From Amoebophrya sp. A120 (taxonomy: Eukaryota; Sar; Dinophyceae; Syndiniales; Amoebophryaceae), in assembly GCA_905178155.1 (NCBI GenBank), contig CAJINV010000001.1:10782311-10846310 (forward strand): a stretch of DNA of 64,000 nucleotides. The letters run 5' to 3'. Shown here in pieces: positions 53,600 through 62,784 of this stretch. The notes below the pieces were generated by a model. The model saw only the letters and a program-made list of their open reading frames with translations, was not told the DNA's origin and did not search any database. The position numbers and the translations under genes were made by a program. Numbering within the stretch: position 1 is the stretch's first letter; each line of letters starts with the position of its first letter.

Positions 53600-56395
53600 A
53601 TGAAGCGGGGTGCCACACGGAGCGGGACTGCGTCTTCGCTACAGCGCAGCGCTACGTTCGAAGAGCGACTGCTGGAGCTTTCGACGAAGCTAGAAAACCA
53701 CCAATGGAAGGAAAACATAAAAGAGGAAGACCGCGTCTACGTCCAGAAATGGATGCGGCACGAGCCTCGTAATGTTTTCTTTGTAAAGTTGCTTTTATAC
53801 AACCCAAAAATACAAATACAATCTGCTGGGAATCGATCTGTTTCTTTGCTTCCCCTTTTCTTTGCAGGACGACACGCAGAGAATGAATCCTTTGGCTGCA
53901 CAACCAACTACAGGTCTCCGTCGTTTTCTGATCAGCTGTATCAAATGTAAAAATGTCTGGGTCTGGAAGGATCCGAATTTGTGATGCGAATTCCACAACA
54001 CGCGCAAATCTCTCATGCCTAGACAGCAAAAGATTCCCATTTTCTGTTACAAAACAGGGGGATTTGTCATGCGGATTAAGCATTGCGGAACGTTCTCGAA
54101 ATCTGTGATGCCAGGGCTTCCACGACAGACCTTCTGTGTCATGCAAAAACACCATTACAAAAATCTGCATTCTTCCAGACCCAGACATTTTTGCATTTGA
54201 TAAGCTGCAACACCGTAGACGACGCGTTTGAGTCGTTGAAGAAGGTCGCGGCCGACCGCACCAAGCACGACTTGTGGGGTCTGCACTATAAAGAGCTGTC
54301 GGAGACCGTGAAAAACGGGCTCAAGACGGGTGCCTTCTACAGTCAGGGGGTCTCCAAGGAGGGTTACCCCATCATCTGGCAGACCAACCGACGGCTGGAC
54401 TGCCGCCTCGCGGAGAAGGAGCGAATACGGGCCGTGGTGCTGGTGCTGGACTCGCTGGAGGCCAAGATGGACGACGGGCAGTTTGACAAGAGGCGGTGGA
54501 TCATTGTGATGGACCAGGCCGGCAGCCCGGCGTATGGCTCTCCGTCCCTGTCCTTCAGTAAGACCCTGTATGCTGTGCAAAAGCATCGTACTCGTATAAA
54601 TGCAGGTCTTGCATTACAAATTTCTTTTACAAGGCAAATCAGCATTACAAATTTTATTTCTCATGCTGAGAAAATTTGTAATGCATTTATACGAGTACGA
54701 TACTTTTGCATTTCATACCCTGGTCGGAATGACGACGAAGTTTTACCCAGAACTCATGTACAAAGTGTACATCATCGACGCGGGAACCATTCCGCATCTC
54801 ATCTTCTCCTTCATGAAACCCTTCCTCGGCGAGGGTGCACAGCAGAACATCAAGTTTGTCAAGCGGCCGCGGAAGAGCTCAATATCTCGGGCGTCCTCCA
54901 GTTCGTCCATCAGCGGCGGAAGTAGTGATGTTTTTTGGCGGGATCCTCCCACTTATTCTTGCACGACTTAGTTCTTGATTGAATCTGCAAACGCGCTGCG
55001 CGCTGCTTTCGGTGAATGCTTTACTTACTGCACCATTGGCGACATGATCATCAGAAGTCATCTAACTGGACCAAATCCTTACCACATGTCAGAGGCAAGT
55101 GCGCTGGAGAACATGGTGGAGCTTATTGGCGCCGAGGCGGTGCCTGACGATATCGGCGGCTGCAGCGGGTTTGAATGGAACGGTGAGCATATCCAAGAAA
55201 AAAACTGTGTTAGTGTAACTTTCTTTGGGTGACAGCATCACAAATTTGCTCTACATGACAGAAAAAACCTGTCATGCGTGGTTTGTAAGGGAAAACACAC
55301 ATGAAAAGAGGACTTGATGGCTGTCTGGCATGACAGACGTGCCTCTGTTGCAAGTTCTGCATTACAGAGTTACACTTACACAGTTTTTTTCTTGCATAGA
55401 GCAGCACTGGGAGTCGATAGTGCTGCTAAAGGAGCCACTGGTTCCCGACGAGGCCGACCCGCTCAACGTCCTCGAGCCGGCGGGTAAAAAAGGGCGCCGC
55501 TGGAGCCGCGGGCTGGTGCGGTCCGCCGCCGCAATGAAGAGCACGGCCGCGGCCTCTGCGACAACGCTGAAAAACACGGCGAAGCCGGTCCTGAAAAGGA
55601 TACCGAGTAAATCACGGGAAAAACTAAGCGCCGCTTCCAGTGCGGCAAGTACGCCGCAGACGGAGCACGGCGCGAGCCACTTGCAGGGCCCACCACAACT
55701 CACCAAGGAAAAGTCGCAGGACAGCCTCGCGCACAGCTCCTCCAGCGACGGGCGGACGCAGAACGCAGGAGTACCCCCAACCAAGCTGGGACCAGGCCAA
55801 CATGTGCGTGAGCGAGGTACTAGCTACTCGGTGGGCGATATTTTGCATTACAGAATCTCTTGTAGCATCTTGGTAGCTATCGTGATGGTCATCCTGCTAC
55901 GTACTTGTCGTTGCCCCTCCTTCGGCCCTCTGTGTAGTAACTGAAACGCGAGTGCAAGAGAAAGCAGTAGCAATCGTTTTCATATGTAAAAATTCAGGTA
56001 GTGGAACTTGCTGCACGCGCAACGACGAGCGGGAGGGTGGCAGTCGGTACTCGAGCAAGCAGAAGAATTTGCTGACGAGCAACAACACTCCCCCAGATAG
56101 TCAAGAAAAGCCGCGCGTGGAAGACGACGTTTTCTCGCTGTACAGCTTTCAAACCGTGCAAAGTAACGACTACAGTGCTCCTTTTGCTTCTCCGTCAGCC
56201 CCAAATGCAGTGCCGAGCAGCACCGTGGCCATGCGTACTGATAGATGTGTTTCTCCTTTGCAAGGATTTCTCGACTCTCAAGATGTTGCGTTTCAACTGA
56301 GAATCAATAGGAGCATCGAGATCTTATTTCGAGGGTCAAACCTAAAAACCACTCCGCAGCTTTACCGGTGGCAATACCTGAGAACAAGCGTTTAA
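53600..56395 (+). CDS. Sec14-like CRAL-TRIO lipid-transfer protein
   Basis: Seven exons: 53600-53782, 53868-53938, 54208-54568, 54723-54921, 55093-55189, 55404-55816 and 55998-56395, giving 573 residues. Introns 2, 3 and 5 are introners; the other three are GT-AG. The N-terminal helix with LRRFLISC (residues about 78-85) corresponds to the CRAL-TRIO-N LxRFLRA signature. The lipid-binding domain reads EGYPIIWQTNRRLDCRLAEK, RRWIIVMDQAGS, TTKFYPELMYKVYIIDAGTI, FMKPFLGEGAQQNIKFVK and ELIGAEAVPDDIGG, the last matching the LPxExGG end motif. Sec14 proteins present phosphatidylinositol or other lipids between membranes. The C-terminal 250 residues are Ser/Lys-rich and disordered. The last 50 codons have weaker coding bias, so the 3' end is less certain. 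Confidence 0.85.
53939..54202 (-). mobile_element. Introner, family A, 264 bp, reverse orientation
   Basis: Ends TATCAAATGTAAAAATGTCT and GACATTTTTGCATTTGATA. The target duplication AGCTG is at 53934-53938 and 54203-54207. The interior is inverted relative to 48285-48546 and close to 41497-41746. Excision joins RRFLISC to NTVDDAF inside the Sec14 N-terminal domain. Confidence 0.9.
54569..54717 (+). mobile_element. Introner, family E, 149 bp
   Basis: The shortest copy. Ends TATGCTGTGCAAAAGCATCG and CGATACTTTTGCATTTCATA form an inverted repeat of about 35 bases. The target duplication CCCTG is at 54564-54568 and 54718-54722. Excision joins SFSKTL to VGMTTKFYPE at phase 0. Confidence 0.9.
55190..55398 (+). 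mobile_element. Introner, family D, 209 bp
   Basis: Ends TATCCAAGAAAAAAACTGTG and CACAGTTTTTTTCTTGCATA. The target duplication GAGCA is at 55185-55189 and 55399-55403. Precise excision gives EWNGEQHWES. Here a GT-AG intron (55183-55399) is also frame-compatible, losing one Gly. Confidence 0.9.
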
Positions 56396-57551
56396 AAGAT
56401 CCGGGGGAACGGTCTGGGTGTTGTAGCTGCTTTCGTTCGACGGCCCGAGAACCGCAACTAGATCGGATTGCGTGACGAGCAGGTCCCCAGTGTCAACAGC
56501 CGCGTTTCGCGTTGGAGAGCGGCTCCGTCCTTGCGTTCCCGACAGGGCAGTGAGTCGGTACACACGACACCCGTATCCGTTACTGCTTACGCGTCGCAAC
56601 ACTCGCGCGTAGAGTGGGAGCAGTATCTTTTGCGGTGCAGCGTCGGCTTTGGTTCTGGCCGACGCGGCCGGGTGTGCATTTCGTGTAGAATCGCCAATTT
56701 GATGTACGCCGTCTTCCTTCTTGTTGTGATAATTGCGCCGCACGGAAGATGCTGAGGCTTTCCTCGCATGCTTTAGCTAGTACAACGCAACTTTCAGTTT
56801 CGACGTATAGTACGAATGAAACGAAGAACATCTTCATCTGTACGATGGCGGTGCTTGCGAACCTTGTTTCAAACGTTGCGTATTGGTTTCGCAGTCGTGT
56901 ACCAGGAAAAAAATTTTATCGGAAGAACGCCGCGCCTTTCTTTGCGGCGCAGGCGGGTGTAGGTGGTACCTACTACTTTCTACTGGTTGATGTCACGCAC
57001 CGGACGCGGTCCCTCAGGAACCAGTGTTTTTCTGCGCCGATTTCCAAGAGGAAGAGTTGGAACAGTTCGGAAGAGGATCGGAAGATCTTTGATGTTGACC
57101 ATCTTCTGGTGGATTATCCGATGCGGCGCCATGGGCTCATTCAGGAAGATGATCCGTTAAATAATTCTGTGATCTAGTACTGTAGTGCGCAACAAGCTGA
57201 AGGAGCTGCATGTTGGAGATCCACAATTTTTTGCTCTGCTATCCGCGGCTGAAGCGTGGTCGCGGGGACGGTGAGAACCATGTCAACCTTTCGGATAATT
57301 GCTCTCTTCCTTTGACGACCCAAATACAGTCTTTCCTCTGTCATTTGTCTTTCTTATGTTCGCTCCAGAGTTTGTGTACTAGACCTTGGAAAATAGCCAG
57401 GTCGACGTGGAGACCAAGAGTTTATTTTTCTAGTAAGTACAGGCTTTTTGTTTTTACTTTTTGTTTTTACTTACCTAGAGCTACTTCAGCTTTGAGGAAT
57501 GTAGCGACTTTTTTCTTGGGAGAAAGGACTAGTTTGACACAACTCGTCAAA
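56396..57551. other. Intergenic spacer; one weak open frame
   Basis: About 1.15 kb. A 142-codon frame at 56749-57177 starts with ATG but shows no family and mixed codon use, so I do not call it. No introner or RNA gene was recognised. Confidence 0.4.
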
Positions 57552-60500
57552 ATGAGCGGGTCTACCACCTCCGTTCCCGAGGATCCCGCCGCCCCACCGG
57601 TGCATCTGAGTCCTACCGATCGTGATCCGTTTTTTGGCACCCTAGGTAACTTGTGCTTTCGGAAGGCGGACGCACCGGCGAAGAACTGGGTCGGTGCGCG
57701 TTCCAATGTCGGCGTCAATCTCGCAAGCGGGGGGAAGGTCGCCTTTCAAGTCCTCCTGAAGACGCCGGGCGTGGCGCGGTTTGGCTGGAGCACGAAGGAT
57801 GCCACACTCGAACTGGGTATGGACGCGAAGAGCTTTGGCTGGGGCGGGACCGGCACCAAGAGTACGAACAAGAAGTATCAAAAGTACGGGCAGACTTTCG
57901 GCGTGAACGACACGGTGCTCGCCGTCCTGGATGCGGACCGACACACAATCACCTACTACAAGAATGGTGTGGCCGCCGGCAGTGGGGACGCGTTTTGGAT
58001 CCCGCGAGAGCTCTGGCAAGAGACCTTTTACGCGCACGTCCTGACGAAGGAAGCAACTTTCTGCGTCGACTTTGCGGACGTTCGAGCGGGGTCGAAGTTC
58101 CCGCTGCCCAAAAACGCGAGCTGGCTTGCCGCACGCCGCCCGGGAGCCGTTGACCTGCGGCCACGCAACGCCGGAATCCAAGAGAGCGGAGCAGGCGCGT
58201 ACGGATATTTCAATGCGCACGCAGACATTGCCGCGGTCCTCGCTACTTCCGCATCAACTTCCGCCTCCTTTGCCTACAACCCTCCGGGACGGATGAATAA
58301 TGACGCCGCTCAACAACCCGCAAGCGATCCGAACTTCAAAAGCCAGCACACCTTGGGACAGGAGAAGCCGTGGCACCAGGCAAAAACCGAGTATGTGAAC
58401 CACTTCCGGGAGTTGCTGACGCACGAACACAAGGCCGAGAAGGACAAGCTCGCGAGCCGTGTCCGCAGGTCCTTAGACAGCCTGCAACGCGACGGCTTCG
58501 GGGTGGGGGGCCAAGTTTTGGACCGCGGACTCGCCGAGGACGTCGAGAAACACAATAGTAACCATCAAAATCAAAAGTTTCTGCAATTGGCGAAAAACGG
58601 CGAGCTGACCTTGCGGTGCGCCTCGCGGCCGTTTTTCCCCTACCTTTCGGAAGTGCACGTCGGCCGGGAGGTGGTTGTCACGCCGGAGACCCTGACGCCC
58701 GATCCGGACGACGGCAGCGTCAGCATTTTGGCGGACGTGGTGAAATGGACACCCGACAAGAAGTGTCTGATCATTCAAACGTCCTTCAGCCTGTTGCCTC
58801 GTGCCGCGAACGGGAAGTACCGGCTGGACCTCTCTTGCAACGTGACGACGTTCAAGCGAATGGATTTGATTCTCGACGCCATCCAGCGGGACGGCGGCGC
58901 ATCCAACACGCAGATGAAAAAGGACAAGTACCGCCTCGGACTGCTGCTTTCCGGCACGCCCCTGGCTGCCGCCGTCTGCGCGGACATCAAAAAAACCTCA
59001 TCCGCGGCCCAAAAGTGGGACCCGCTGGACCGCGCGTCTTCGGATGCAAAAGCCGCCATCAGCGAGGCAGCGGCGGCACGGCCGCAGGCCGCGAATGCGT
59101 ACGAAACGAAGTCGGATCTCGGGGAAGCGAAGCAGGTGGTCGCGGAGACTCTGAACTTGTCGCAGAAAAACGCCGTTGCGCAGGTGCAAAACCGGAAGTT
59201 GACCTTCATCCAGGGGCCGCCAGGTACCGGGAAGACGACGACCGCAGCGGCGATTGCCGTGGAGTGGCTGAAGAAAAACAAGGGGCCGGTGTTGTGCATA
59301 TCAAATGTCAAAATGTCTGGGTCTGGAATAGTGCGTGATTTGTCATGCTGCTTTTCCATGACCCATGAGGTCTGGAATGCCGGACCTAGCATGACAGATT
59401 CTGCGAGACCTTTGTAATGCCTATTCTGCATCAGGAACTACCTCCTGACTTGGTCAAAATTGGGCGACTTTTGGTAATCATGCAACACAGATTTTTGCAT
59501 ATCAAAAGGAAACATCCCCCCTCCCCATATCGAAATGGAAATCTGTGATGCAGGATTTGGGTACACAAATCGGATTTGTCTTGCAGTAGGGCATCGCAGT
59601 CAGATCCTCGGCCTAGGTAGGGGCGTATAGGTCTAGTTGCTTAGCATTGCAAACGGGTGTCCCCTAGGCGCAACAGCATGCCAAATCGCTTCCATAATGG
59701 TGCGGAAGCCTCTGCGCTTGTCTTCTTGCAAGACAGACGTGATTTGTGGCCTCAAATCAGCAACACAAATTTTCGGAAACATACCTTTTCGATATGGGGA
59801 GGGGGGATTTTTCCTCAGAATATTGCATGCTGCAGATTTAGCATGACAAGTTGCAATCTTCCAGACCCAGACATTTTTACATTTGATAGTGCACCGCGTT
59901 TTCCAACAAGGGTACGGATCACTTGGGGCAGGTGCTGACGAACAAGTTTAAGCTGAACGTGGTGCGCGTGGGGCTTTCGCCCGTCGATTTCTCGCTCGAC
60001 GCACTGATAGAGCAGTACGGGGGCACCTTAGCCAGCATCATCTACGACTGGGCGGACGTATATGGAAGTGTCAGAATCGAAATTGACAAAATCGGAAAAT
60101 TTGTGATGCACAAAATCGATGCCAGTTGGGGCCTCAGTTTCCAAGTGGCACATGACAAATTTCGGGAGCACCCAAATCCAGTCTGTCATGCTGTTGGGGC
60201 AAAGAGGGCTGCTCCTGGCATGCTACTTCGGCAGCAAATTGCATACCCCTAAACAGGCTACCTTACAATCGGTCTCATTTGCCTGCCCCCCAATACAGGT
60301 CTTGCGTGCCATACATTTTATGCATGACAAGTTTTTCGATTTTGTTGATTTCGATCCTGACACTCCCATAACGTAGTTTGCGCGACCTGCGTCGGCTGCG
60401 GGATGTCGATTTTGAAAAAGTTCGAGTTTCCCTATGTGATCATCGACGAGGCCTCGCAGATCGTGGAGCCCGCGGCGCTGATCCCCTTGACGCGCGGCTG

Positions 60501-61913
60501 CGTGCAGTGCGTGATGGTCGGCGATCAGTGCCAGCTTCCTCCCACCGTGATGGCCGACGAGGCGGCTCGGGGCGGGCTCGGGGTGAGTTTCTTTGACCGG
60601 TTGATCCAACAGGGGATGGAGGTCTTCATGCTGGATACGCAGTACCGCATGGCCCCGGTGATCAGCGCGTTTTCCAGCGCCCGGTTCTACGGCGGCAAGC
60701 TGCAGAACGGGGTTTCGGACCAGGACCGGCCGTTCGAAAAGCTTCGCGTGCACGGGGGGGAGTTTTCCAATTTGATGTTCATCCACGTCGAGGCTTGGGA
60801 GCAAACGAGCGGCTCTTCCAAGTCGAACGACGAGGAGGCGAATTGTGTCGTGCACCTGGTCGAGCATTTTTTGAACTGCCGAGTGTGTCCCTCTATCAAA
60901 TGCAAATATGTCTGGGTCTGGAAACTTGTGATGCTGAATTGCGCATGATTGAAGCGCTTCCAATGGCAGCCAAGCATGACAAGTTTTTGAGACGCCCGCT
61001 GATGCATAGCACGCATTACAAATTGCGTTTTTGCATGACAAAGAAAGTTTCTCTTTTGCTGCTCATGCAACACAGATTTTCCAGGGATGCTTGACACGCA
61101 TTACAAGTTCCACTTTTCCAGACCCAGACATTTTTGCATTTGATACCCGCCAAGGAAATTGGCGTGATCAGTCCGTACTCCGCGCAGGTGGGGAAGGTTC
61201 GGAGCCGGTTGTCGAAGTGGACCAACACGAATCCGGAGGTGAAAGACGTCCAAATAAGCTCCGTGGACGCGTTTCAGGGATCGGAGCGCGAGATCGTATT
61301 GGTGTCGCTGGTGCGCGCGAACGCGGAGGGCAACCTGGGTTTTGTGCGGGACTGGCGCCGGCTCAATGTGGCGCTCACGCGCAGCAAGAAGTTTTGCGGA
61401 GTGGTTGGAAACTTGAAAACGCTGGCGAAGAGTGCGAGTAGCATCACGCACGAGATGCTGCGGTTCCACTATCAACAAGTGAAGAATTGTAGTTCTGGCA
61501 GGTCGGAAAACAAGCGCGCGGCTTTCGCCACGTGGGACGCGGTAGAGAAGGAACTGCTGCCGTTACCGGGAAATTTCTTCGACTCATACTTCAGCGAAAC
61601 ATTCTTGCATCCACGAAGTAGAAGAGCCGCAGCAGGGGCACCGCCGGGAGGCAATCGTGCGGGGGAAGTACTAGCCCAGCAAGAAATTATATCCGCAAGT
61701 ACAGAAGAGACGCCAGTAGTGGAAGTCGATTCAGGCGAGTCCTGGTTGAAGGTTGTCGAAGTTCAGCCAATTTTGGCGGAAGGAGATGAGGAGGACTGGG
61801 ACCAACTGATGCCCCCTCCTCTCATCCCCGCCGTTGATGGAGAGGCACAACCTGGGTCCACCGGCTCCTCAGCAAAAAGACCGCGCGCGGAAACCCAAGT
61901 GGATGAATGGTGA
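57552..61913 (+). CDS. SPRY-domain UPF1/IGHMBP2-like superfamily 1 helicase
   Basis: Four exons, 57552-59298, 59894-60060, 60376-60891 and 61149-61913, separated only by introners, give 1064 residues. The ATG at 57552 precedes a SPRY domain (about residues 50-150: VAFQVLLKTPGVARFGWSTK, ITYYKNGVAAGSGDAFW). A helicase core follows: Walker A FIQGPPGTGKTTT (near 555), VLCTAFSNKGTDHL (motif Ia), FPYVIIDEASQIVEPAAL (motif II, near 658), MVGDQCQLPPTV (III), LDTQYRMAPVI (IV), VDAFQGSEREIVLVS (V) and RRLNVALTRSK (VI). These are the motifs of UPF1-like RNA/DNA helicases; IGHMBP2 is the nearest style because of the beta-barrel-like region before motif I. A SPRY fused in front is unusual for this group. 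The substrate is unknown; RNA is likely. Confidence 0.9.
59299..59888 (+). mobile_element. Introner, family A, 590 bp, containing a nested introner
   Basis: Ends TATCAAATGTCAAAATGTCT and ACATTTTTACATTTGATA. The target duplication GTGCA is at 59294-59298 and 59889-59893. Without the inner element and one copy of its duplication it is 262 bases, the normal size of family A. Excision joins GPVLC to TAFSNKGTD, exactly at helicase motif Ia. Confidence 0.92.
59500..59822 (+). mobile_element. Nested introner, family B, 323 bp
   Basis: TATCAAAAGGAAACATC to GATTTTTCCTCAGAATA, inserted inside the family A element. Its own target duplication TTGCA is at 59495-59499 and 59823-59827. The interior matches 16452-16772 and 40114-40434 in the same orientation. 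Confidence 0.92.
60061..60370 (+). mobile_element. Introner, family C, 310 bp
   Basis: TATGGAAGTGTCAGAATCGA at the left; complement ending CTGACACTCCCATA at the right. The target duplication ACGTA is at 60056-60060 and 60371-60375. Excision joins IYDWADV to VCATCVGCG, the helicase segment before motif II. Confidence 0.9.
60894..61145 (+). mobile_element. Introner, family A, 252 bp, imperfect target duplication
   Basis: Ends TATCAAATGCAAATATGTCT and ACATTTTTGCATTTGATA. Flanks are CCCTC (60889-60893) and CCCGC (61146-61150), one mismatch. The frame closes as RVCP followed by AKEIGVISPYSAQ, a conserved helicase block, if the shared CCC is kept once. Confidence 0.87.
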
Positions 61914-62784
61914 GTAGGGTTTTTGCTGCTCGGTTGCGCGCACTTTTATATCGAGAATTTTTTTCCCCGATGCCGGAAGATTCGGAAAGCAGCACCAAAA
62001 ATGGTCAGAATGTAAGTATACGTAGACAGGTTCATCCTGATCCTCGCAGACTCACATCGCCGCGGGTGACGATACAAAATTACGATCGGAATTCGGAAAC
62101 GACATATTCTTTATCGGAAGCAAAAGTGTTCCGATCTATGCCGCACATACTTAAACAACACGTAGAAGAAAAGGAACACAAGCTCAAAAAAAATCAAACG
62201 CACAAGAAGGAAAATCAGAACTTCAAGCGGTGAACAGTAGACTCGATCTTGAGCCTCGCAAAGCAATCGGTGATGCATCAACCAAAAATCGTGTGCGGTC
62301 GCACGCAAGAAAGCTCGGAATCACAGAAGTAAGATATGCGCTCATGAAGAAAATTTTTCCAGAATGGTGTTGCGCGGTTCTAACTGTGGCATATTACACT
62401 AACCACTTACCACACTGGCTCACCTTGTACTCACGTTATTCCTGTTGACGGGCAAACAAATCATGGTCATTTTTATCTGATTTTCCCATCAGTCTAACCA
62501 GATTTGGGAAGATCGGGATCGGCGCACTATTCATGTGCTCCCATCAGTATCTACAAGAATATTAGTGTTTTTCGTTTCCGCATTGCCGTACTGTACTCGC
62601 TTCATGTTCATGGATAGGTCAGAATATTTTTGGTCCTCCTCGATAGATCAGAAGTGGTGGGCACAGACATTCGGAAGCCACGGCACATCGTCGTAGCGCG
62701 ATTTGCTGTGTTTTGCGTTTCCCTTCACCCTTCATTTCCGCAGAGTCTTTCTCTCCCCCGCCCTTCTCCCTGCGATTCTTCAAG
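61914..62784. other. Intergenic spacer
   Basis: About 0.87 kb. A short frame at 61907-62233 reads out of the helicase stop with a Lys-rich tail and is not supported as a gene. No repeat or RNA gene was recognised. Confidence 0.45.

Noticed and set aside
56749-57177. 142-codon open frame between the Sec14-like and helicase genes
   Set aside because: No family, mixed codon use and a weakly coding start; insufficient support.
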